NCBI GenBank assembly: GCA_032164245.1 | Contig: JAVMKO010000001.1 | Location: forward strand, 167,329,434-167,393,433 | Source: Sternotherus odoratus | Taxonomy: Eukaryota > Chordata > Testudines > Kinosternidae | Direction of reading: 5' to 3' | Length of the DNA: 64,000 bases | Shown here: positions 55,549-64,000 of the stretch, piece after piece | Numbering within the stretch: position 1 is the stretch's first letter | Layout of the letters: every line of letters starts with the position of its first letter | Position numbers and translations under genes: made by a program | The notes under the pieces: model-generated | What the model was told of the DNA's origin: nothing | What the model saw: only the letters and a program-made list of their open reading frames with translations | The model's database searches: none

Positions 55549-56099
55549 CTAATTATTTGGAAGGGGTGCTAGAAATGCATGGGACAGGTAAAACAGGTTA
55601 TTGCCTGTAGCTGTGTGGAGTATTGTGCATGAGTAGTGTGATTTGATTTCTTTTCCATGTGGCTAGGCAGAAGACTTTTCATTTCCTTTTGTAATTACCT
55701 AGGGTAATTCTAAAACCTGTGAATCTTACAAAGCAACATTTAAAAATCCACCTCAAAGGGGCATATTTAATAGCAAATACCTAAACACAAAGCAATCCAG
55801 AGGGGGGTCATGAATTAGGGATTGAATGCTAAAAAAATCTTCTCCTGTTGTTATCATAAATGAATTGTGTATTTGTTTGCAAAAGGTTGAGCAGTGTGAG
55901 CCAGAACGTTCCAGCATGAAAGAAAACATATAGGTGAAAGAGTAGAAGAAACCAAGGCCCAGCCCTGCAAGCAGCTCCACACAGGCAGAAGCTGATATCT
56001 GCCCAAGTGCTCAGAGCCCCAGCACAGTCAATAGCACTCTGCATGTTACACCAAGGCTAAGCAGCTTGCAGAACAAGAGGATTTCATTAGAGAAGCAAA
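55549..56099. other. No recognisable feature
   Basis: Unclassified sequence. The opposed frames at 55753-56044 show no domain. Confidence 0.4.
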
Positions 56100-56480
56100 G
56101 GCAGTATGAGGGTAAGAGAGGAGAGGAGAGGTGTAGGGCTGGATGGAGATGTACAGAGCTTTGAAGGCAAAGACAAGATGGTTGAGTTGGATATGGTAGG
56201 TGAGAAAATGGTGAAGAGCTCCAAAAAGGGGGAGCGATGTGGTTTAAGTGGGTAAGGATGGCAATTTTAGCTGCTGCACTATTCTGAACAGATTTCATTG
56301 CAGCAAAGTGGGAATCAGGGAAATTAGAGAGAAGGCAGTAGCAGTTGTGAAGGCAGGAGACAATCAAGATATGGATGACCATTTTAGCTGGAGACACAGA
56401 AAGGAAGGGTCAGTTATTAGAAATATTGTGGAGAAAGAAATGGCAGGATTTCTCATAAAGGGTTCTGATAGTGAAAACAC
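56100..56480 (+). repeat. Degraded LINE-like 3' repeat
   Basis: 'gatgtacagagctttgaagg', 'gctgcactattctgaacaga', 'gcagttgtgaaggcaggaga' and 'gagaaagaaatggcaggatt' fall in the order of a widespread old amniote LINE-type 3' repeat, which I recall as L2-like. Strongly diverged. Confidence 0.4.
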
Positions 56481-57704
56481 TGGCAGGCCCTTAACTATGG
56501 CAGCCCTGCTGGGAGCCTGCAAAATATAGTTGATTTTAATTGCTTATGCATGCAACTTATATCTGTGTTCTGAGCCACAACCCTTTTGGGGATTATTCTG
56601 TTTGACCACAGATCAGGGGAAAATCATAAAGTGTCATGCAAATAACCTTGTTCCCAGAACAACCTGTGTTATTTTCATTGATATTCAGTATTTAGATTTT
56701 AAGACAAACAGATAGATGGGCAGACACATGGACAGCAACTAGATGGGAGCGGGGGAGGAGGAGAGAAATTGACAAAAAAGTAAAGACAGGGACTGACAGA
56801 ATGAGGAATAGACAAGGAGGTACCTGAACAAAGGTAAGCTGATATTTCGATGCAGATTGCTTGGGAAAGGTTGATGAATGACAGGCAGAAAGAGAAATGG
56901 GAGTATGGAAATGGAGAAAAATAAAAAATAATGTTAGAAGTAAAACCTGTTTTATTTTAAAATCCATTCCATCATTTTTCAAGTGGCATTATATAAAAGG
57001 CTTGATTCAGGTCCAGAATGCCTTGTTTTTTTCGATATTTCATTGTTAACTGGGGACTGGCGAAGGATATACATTACTTCTCTCCCATCTGCTGTTCATT
57101 TCATAAACTGCAGTCAGAAGATGGTCATCAGTCAACACCCATGTTATTTTTTGCATGGTACAGTTGACATGTTTATTTGGAAATTTCAACTACTGACCAA
57201 ATTCCACCTTCATTTATACCTGAGCCCATGCTCTCCTGCACTGAAGGATTGCATAGAAGCACTGCACAGCAAGTGGACACAATTTGGCCCAGGGAATGGA
57301 ATGATCCAATATATATTCAGCGTTAACACTTTCTATTCTTTGAACTACACAGATACTGTTCTGCTATTTCTCATTCTTTAAACATAGCTGTGCATACTCA
57401 TATCAAAAACTAGTACACAGATACCAAAACTGCAGTCCATTTATATGGAGCAGAACTAAGAAAAGCATCACATCATACATTTATAATACTATTGTAGACT
57501 ACAGGAACTGGATAATTGGGCCTCTGCTGAAGAGCTCATCACAGACGATATCACTTCAGAGATACTAGCGGCACAACTGATAGCGATGTCTATAGTTAAA
57601 GTTTCCTAACACGTCTCATTATAACTTAAAAGCCTTATTTTTAGCTGCTTAAAACGTTGCCAAAAACGTTCAACATTTGGTCTGCTATTTTTCATTCTTA
57701 TTTC
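56481..57704. other. No recognisable feature
   Basis: Includes a purine-rich stretch (56700-56935). The frames at 56983-57381 show no domain. Confidence 0.4.
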
Positions 57705-59245
57705 CCGAGGCTGGTCACACCCCATTATCCCCCACCCTCTGTGGCTGGCCCCCAAGTTTCAGCTAAAATGGATCAGACTTTCCGGAGAATAAGATTACTA
57801 GCAAAACTACCTATTTCCTTATATCAATGGTTTTTTTGCCTCTTTCCTTTGAAGAGTTCTAGCAACTCATTGCTTTGGAACCAGCACTTGAAATTTGGCA
57901 GTGGGATGATCCCAGCATCGGTGAGTTGCAGTTTGCTGTCCCTGTGAAAACCCTCACAAATTTGGCCAAGTTAGAAGAATCTGAAAGTGGCCATTTGCAC
58001 ATGCTCAACAGAGCTGCTTTGAGCCTTGCTCCAAAAATCCTGCAACATGCTAACTGCACTGAGCATGATCCCAGGCCCCACAATCCTTTCTGGCTTTTAA
58101 GAACACGGCTAGAGCACTGACACGGTCACAGCACACAAGCTAACACCATCACAGCAGCCCTTTTGGAACAAAAGAAGATAAACTGAGCTAGGAGTCAGGA
58201 GAACAGGAGTTTTATGCAGTTTTTCCACTCACTAGGGTTAAAGACTGTTAAATGCACAGAATCATTATTGTTGATCAAGGCCTCATATCTCCACCTTAGG
58301 AGGCAGCCCAGTATCATCCCCCCCACACACACACACACCTTTTAGAGATGGGGTAATTTAGAGGTTGTACATTTCACCTGAGGCAGAACTAAGAAAAGGA
58401 TCCTGTCTGTAAAATAGCAGATTCAAGTCTGATCTGTTTAGCCACGTTGCCTCTCAGAAGGAAAGCACCAAACCTATGTGCTTGGTTGTGCTGCCTGGCT
58501 CTACTAGACCATAATCCCTTCAGAGCCAGGAACAGAACCTAGGAACTCTGATTCCCAACATTTGTCTGCTTTCTACCAAACACTGTGTCACTAGCTGACA
58601 AAGTTTGAGTCAGATCCCTTTCTAGGGGGTAGTCCACAGACCAAAAAAACCCAAAAAACCTTACCACTGCTACTAGTTCCTTCTTTAACTCATTGAGAGA
58701 TCTGTACTGTGCATCTAAGTGAATTCAAATCTGTGATGACCTTTATAAGACATCAAGATTTCACATGTTGGAATGAAATTTATATTTGTCCAGATATATT
58801 AAAATACAAGAAAAAGAAAAAAGAAACCTAGGAAATTACAAAAACTATGTTGTTAAGTAAAGCACTAACAGGTTATAAAGTTGCAGGATTAAGATTGCTT
58901 ATGCATCCTTCATTTTTTTCCCATACACATAAACATTATGATGCAGTCTTCAGTTCTATGATCACATACTTTTTGGTTCTACAAAAATCCTGCCTCATTC
59001 AATGCACATGATAAGAAGAGAAAAGTTCTGCTTGTATGATTAAAGCATAAGACTAGGATACAGGTTAACTGGCTTCTATTCCTGGCTCTGTTTCAGTCTT
59101 CTTATGTGATATTGGGCAAGATCACCAGAATGCATATGCACAAAGGGATGGAATTAAAGTTGCAATGGCAACCTTAGTTCTGGTGTTTCCTAATTTTTTG
59201 AGTGCCTGACTTTCCAACCTTAACATTCTTTTAATGTAGTTGTTT
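57705..59245 (+). repeat. Unclassified old long repeat, copy 2
   Basis: Colinear with 30645-31935. Block 1 is at 57871-57990 ('tgctttggaaccagcacttg', 'aatttggccaagttagaaga'). Block 2 is at 58521-58590 ('cagagccaggaacagaacct', 'ttctaccaaacactgtg'). Block 3 is at 59160-59240 ('ccaaccttaacattctttta'). Short MIR-like segments occur within it (58165-58260 and 59060-59160). The (ca)n tract at 58323-58339 and the longer block 2-3 interval show independent indels. Confidence 0.55.
59060..59160 (+). repeat. MIR-like SINE fragment, sense
   Basis: 'taactggcttctattcctgg', 'ctctgtttcagtcttcttat', 'gtgatattgggcaagatcac' follows the MIR core in sense orientation. Confidence 0.55.
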
Positions 59246-61529
59246 ATACCCTTCTTGTTGTCGGATTGCTCATTGCGAATTGCTTTGAAAATCCTTTAAT
59301 GTCTACAGCCTACAAAGTAGCCCCTAAAGGTTATGTGTGCTATACAGACGCTGCTGACAAATTCCAAAATAGATCCCCTCTTGTGTTTCCCCAGGTGAAA
59401 GGGGTTTCTGGAAAGAGAAAGAAAAAATATATGTATGTATAGTCTATAATAATAATTTTCTATATCTTTTACACAGTGGAAAATCCCAGGAAAATCACAA
59501 TCACAGTATATTTATTTCAGACAACAGCAGTGACAGTCACATCATATCTGAATAAAATTGCATAGCCTTCTTGCTGGCTCTTACTATTTCCCAGAAGAAC
59601 TTACATGGAAATGCAGACCAAACTTGTTACAGCAGGGATAATCCACAGCCCCAATTTTCCACCTAAAAGTCACAAGTAAATTCCATTGCAGATGGAAAAA
59701 TTGAGCCCTGTTTATTTTAAGTCAGGTCAGGAATGGTCTTGCCCCTTAAGCATCTGCTCAGATAAATAAAAGGCCATATGGTGCTCCTTTACTCTCCTGG
59801 GACTCACAGCATGGGGAGATGGAAATGAATAATAGCCTCCATGAGGGCTCTACTCCCACCCTTCTACTCAGATGGGTGGGCAGACGTGCGAAATGAGCAG
59901 AGCCTTGACTCCAGATATACCCACACAGCCAAACACACAAGGCCAGCACAATGGAGCCAGCCCAAAAGGGGGATGTAATCTGCCAGTGTTATAGGCCAGA
60001 AGTAGATTACTTCACTCCCGGAGTAAGACCCAGGAGTTAGTGGAGAATCTCCAAAGACAGCAGAGCTACATGATGTCTTGTACTCAGGGCAGATGTTTAA
60101 ATCACAATCTAGTTCTTAATTAGCTTGGAAATGATGCACCCCTTCTCATTCACAATATTTTCCATGGGCCTTATTCAGGGAAAGATCCCGAAAGTAGACT
60201 GGGCTTGTCCTGTATTGAATCACATCTATGCTTGTTGATGCGAACTGGCTCTTAACATGCCAGATTTACTATCCAGTTTCAGATGCCATTAGGTTATGCT
60301 TGTAATACGCACATGAGATTTTTTTTTAAGGGAAAAGGCTATTACATGTATTGGTGATACTACAATTAGCATATGCATTTAATTGCACACACATATACAT
60401 ACTGTTTTGCCAGTTGATGTTATAGTTACTAGTTTAGAATTTAGATTAATTTAGTAGCCAGCCAGGTGGATTATGGGTAGGGAGGAGCCAGGTTCTGTTG
60501 GTCACAACACAATGCTTTGGGGAAGTCGTGGCAGGACAAACCCAAAATTTTATGGCAAAGCACCCTTTTATATTGTGATTTTTGTTACTGGGATTAATGA
60601 GTTTTTCACTATTATGCTGTAATTAATTGCTGTTTGATGAACGCTTGTTTTTTTAAATTATTTGTGGGTGGGTGGGTGTGTGTGTGTGGGTGTTAGTTTT
60701 TTATTCAGAAAGGGTGGCTAGCAAAATATGGTCAAATCATACATCAATACATTTAATGCAAGCTACATTATTATTCTTTATTCTAAATTATACAAAATAC
60801 AAACATAAAATCCTACTACTACATTCACCATCCTCTATGGACACATACCTGGCCCATCAGCTCTAGAATTAACAGCCTGAAGCACATTCTGATTCAGAGT
60901 AAGCAGAATTCATACCACACATGTAGTGGAACATTTTAAATACTGGATGTTATATTTGAAAGTATTACATTTTACTCAACTAATTTTAACATGAAATTCA
61001 TGGATTGATAAGAAGAGAGTGGAAATCTTGGGGCGGCACCACTGAACCATTAATTGGTAGCAGGACTACAATACAATTTGCTTCCTACTTTTACTGTCCA
61101 TAAAAGAAGTTTGTATTGTAATGCTGGCTCTAAATACAGTCAACACTACATTTTCAGCTTTTCTAGGTAATGAAAGTATGCTCTGCAGAAAAGCTAGTTA
61201 TTCATTTATTCCTTCCATTAGGGACTTCAATACTAGAGAGCCCAATTAACAACAAACTTCAACAACAAAAAGGGAAATTATGTACAGTACTTTTTGTTTA
61301 TTGCAGGGAGACAATCACTAAAAGATTATTATGTACACTGATTACAGAATTAGCACACTGCTGTTTTATGGCTGGATTTGAAGCTTACACAGGTCCATGC
61401 TGAATAAGGACCCTTTTGAAATCACAAAGGGAACCATACTGGCCATAGTCTTTGTTAAAAGTCACAGGAGCAGGCAACATTGCCTCTTGCTCAGAGGCAC
61501 TAATACACAGATATAAATGGGCATATGCA
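59246..61529. other. Mostly unclassified AT-rich DNA
   Basis: Contains a GT-rich simple repeat at 60664-60692 (gtgggtgggtgggtgtgtgt). No repeat family or coding signal recognised. Confidence 0.4.
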
Positions 61530-61635
61530 GAATCTGATTCTGCTCACACAGCTGTATAAATCAGGAATCACTCCACTCAAGTCAGTGAATTTAAACTGAT
61601 GTAGGTAAGAGGAAAAACTAGGCCTGTGTCATTTT
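61530..61635. repeat. Old palindromic short repeat
   Basis: 'gaatctgattctgctcacac', 'aaatcaggaatcactccact' and 'aaactgatgtaggtaagagg' match the family at 1768-1872. Confidence 0.5.
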
Positions 61636-61878
61636 TGTGATGATCCAAGAAAACTGTTGGAGGGTCTTGTTGGGGGCTTTTTTCTACCATAACAAAATAT
61701 TATGTTTATGGAGTAACAAAATAAAAATGAAGAAATGTAACGTGTGCAGGAGCATTTCTAAATATTTCCCACAGCAAAATTATGTGGTGTGTCCCATCTC
61801 AAAAATACCAGACCCAGTGATGTTAATGGGAGCTTTGTCATTGATCCTATTGGGATTAAGATCCGGCCCCAATGGCAA
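61636..61878. other. No recognisable feature
   Basis: Short unclassified sequence. A long + frame begins here but extends into the transposon and is not a gene. Confidence 0.4.
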
Positions 61879-61880
61879 TA

Positions 61881-62490
61881 CAGTAAAACCTCGATTTAAT
61901 GGACCTCGATTTAATGGACTTCGGATGCAACGGACAAAATTTCTGATCCATATCAGACCGCGACCCCTCCCGGCTGCGGCCCCGGTCCCCTTCGCAGGCT
62001 GCTGGCTGCTGGCTCCCAGCTGCCACCCCGGTCTCAGCCGCTGGCAGGCTGGCTGCCGGCTCTCGCCCAGATCCCGGCAGCGGGCGGTCTGGCTGCTGGC
62101 TCCTGCCCCGATCCCGGCAGCGGGTGGTCTGGCTGCCGGCTCCCGGCTGCCGCCCCGGTCCCGGCAGCGGGCAGGCTGGCTGCTGGCTCCCGGCTGCCGC
62201 CCCGGTCCCGGCAGCGGGTGGGCTGGCTGCCGGCTCCCGCCCCGGTCCCGGCAGCGGGCGGGCTGGCTGCCGGCTCCTGCCCCAGTCCCAGCAGCGGGCG
62301 GGCTGGCTGCCGGCTCCCGGCTGTCGCCAGGGTCCCGGAAGCGGGCGGGCTGCGGAGCTGCCGCCCTTACCCTGTGGCGGGCGGGCTGCTGCTCCGACAG
62401 CTCTGGGTTTTTTTTAAATTAAATAACGGACTTTTTGATTTAACGGACACCCCCTCGCCCGAATTAGTCCGTTAAATGGAGGTTTTACTG
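61881..62490. mobile_element. Pogo/Tigger-type element, 610 bp
   Basis: The ends are cagtaaaacctcgatttaa and the inverse of cagtaaaacctccatttaa, with TA at 61879-61880 and 62491-62492. Subterminal 'gatttaatgga' and 'gatttaacgga' motifs recur at both sides. The centre is a GC-rich tandem array and there is no transposase. Confidence 0.92.
62035..62375. repeat. GC-rich tandem repeat inside pogo/Tigger element
   Basis: About seven imperfect units built from 'cccggcagcgggcgg', 'ctggctgccggctcc' and 'cgccccggtcc', with spacings of about 46 or 60 bp. The spacing depends on whether an extra 'cggctgccg' segment is present. It creates long open frames on the + strand rich in G, A, W and P residues that mirror the unit and are not genuine proteins. 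Confidence 0.85.
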
Positions 62491-62492
62491 TA

Positions 62493-64000
62493 TTTGTGTT
62501 TGAGGCATGAGACACTCCAAGTTTTTCCAAGATGAGAAATAAAGGTGGAGGGGAGAGAGAGACAAAGAAAGCAAAGTGAGGAGCAGAAAAAAGTGAGCAA
62601 CAGGTCAGTGCCAAGATCCTGGTTAACAATGAGCACAACCAGGGAAGAAAAGTGAATCTGCAGATTTGAAAGAAAGTAGAACAAAAAGGCAAATTAATGT
62701 CATAATTAAGACAGATCCATAGAGAACAGCTGGAGTCCATCACCACCATTGTTCCTAGATGCAATGTAACAGAGAATTGGAAGAGATGGGAGCATGTTTT
62801 AAAATTGTTACAAACTTTTAGAGACAGGTAGCAAACATATGAAAACAATATCATGTTCTTCAAGTGTATAACACCACATTAGCAGAGAAAGGAAAAGAGA
62901 CACTCATCCTGCACAAAGTCTTAATGTTTAGGAGCGATTGCAATCCTAAAACAGAACATTGTTTTGGAACAGAAACACTTTTGGTCTCATCCTAATTTGT
63001 GAACAAATGAGCGAGAAAAGATTATGTAACAGATTTAAGACTGAAGCCATAAAACTGAGCCTGTGAACACTGAAAGTGATCTACTTATAGAAAATACTGT
63101 TTAGAATGACTGATAGAAGACCGGAAGAAAACCTATTTAAAGACCCTGCTCTGTGTTTGCCAAGAGCTAGAGACATCTGCAGGGCCTCAAAAGCTACAAA
63201 AATTACAAATAAAAATAGAGGCTGAGCAAATTACTGATGAGCTTGTATGGGCTGTTAAACACAAGTTTAGCATCGCATGTTAAGCATCCAGCAGCTATGT
63301 GAGAGCTGATACAAAGCAACTGTCACCTCTGCCCACCGCCCCCCGATGAGAAAGAGGAAAAACCATCACATCACTCAGAGCCTATGTGGAAAAGCAAATT
63401 ATTTCCCAAACATGCAGAGTAACAAATCCACCTAAGAGAGAAAAACAGACTGAAACAGAAGTGCTCATCTATCCTGGTTGTAGGAACAGAGGAGCAGGTC
63501 ACAAAAGTCACAGCTAACCCCGGAGAAGCTTGGATTCCACACAATTTGTAAGCAATTTACCCATAAAGTTTAAACTTGATGTTGGGCCTGAAGTTAACAA
63601 ATAGATACCAGGCCCCATTCAAAGAAGACAGACAGTTACAGCAATAGCATTTGGTGGTTCTAGGCCAGAATCTGAAGAAGTCACCATAACACTAATGATA
63701 AGTGTCAAAGCTAGTCAAGCTGGTTGAAAAATAGAAAGTCTTTTCTCTGAACATTTCTCTTTTGTTTGGAATTTTTCAGTATAAAGAAACAAAATGAAAG
63801 ACTTCTCTTTCTCTCTCTCTCTCTTTTTTTTTTTTGGTAAAAGAGCAAAAAGAAAATTTTGTGATTTCCCCTCCCATGTTCTTCCATCTTTCTCTCCTTT
63901 CTTCCTCACCCCCCCCCCCACAACAAAAAATCCCAACCCCAAAAATGTTTTGGGGGTCAAAAACTGAACACATTCTAGGACTGAAGTTTTCATAGACCAA
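62493..64000. other. No recognisable feature
   Basis: AT-rich sequence with a (ct)n/T tract at 63805-63835 and a C run at 63909-63919. No gene or repeat family recognised. Confidence 0.4.

Noticed and set aside
61637..62422. 261-codon open frame on the + strand
   Set aside because: Two-thirds of it is the translated GC-rich tandem array inside the pogo/Tigger element, and other frames are equally open there. No start context, splice signal or known domain.

Overview
The window looks like non-coding nuclear DNA from a sauropsid vertebrate, most likely a turtle. The background is AT-rich. The interspersed repeats are mainly CR1-family LINEs in both orientations, Penelope-like retroelements (PLEs) with a GIY-YIG endonuclease, many short hAT, Tigger/pogo and Harbinger-type DNA elements with GC-rich cores, MIR-like fragments, one decayed Ty3/Gypsy element and several very old palindromic repeats. 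No L1 or Alu-like sequence was seen. The turtle assignment rests on remembered repeat families and is an inference. I found no convincing host exon, tRNA, rRNA, snRNA gene or CRISPR array. Every long open frame lies in a repeat or is a chance frame in GC-rich DNA.

Layout. 0-10 kb: a Penelope-derived foldback unit with a perfect 12-bp target-site duplication (TSD), two hAT elements with 8-bp TSDs, and a 393-bp exact tandem duplication carrying a scrap of CR1 reverse transcriptase (RT). 10-20 kb: an old antisense CR1, a deleted Penelope-like element with a 12-bp TSD, a long antisense CR1 (endonuclease to RT) with a Tigger-type MITE inside it, and an LTR-like GC-rich repeat split by an 858-bp hAT element. 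20-34 kb: CR1 pieces, a Tigger element holding another GC-rich element, a 1.8-kb antisense CR1 with an internal (CA)n tract, and a Harbinger-type MITE nested in an older palindromic repeat. 34-44 kb: old repeats, a mariner/Tigger MITE, a CR1 tail, and a Ty3/Gypsy remnant with two LTRs, a tRNA-Pro-like primer site, a SCAN-like Gag and a protease fragment but no RT. 44-64 kb: small MITEs, a second Penelope foldback, a third Penelope 3' end, CR1 and MIR-like fragments, and a 610-bp pogo/Tigger element with a GC-rich tandem-repeat core. The stretch 49.97-53.9 kb has almost no recognisable repeats.

The most interesting structure is the Penelope family. Its termini fold into a hairpin resembling a hammerhead-ribozyme core. 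Two copies consist only of two inverted termini, and one of these has a clean 12-bp TSD, so the foldback form may have been mobilised as a unit. A second notable signal is a pair of colinear, strongly diverged copies of an unclassified repeat of at least about 1.3 kb, at 30.6-31.9 kb and 57.7-59.25 kb.
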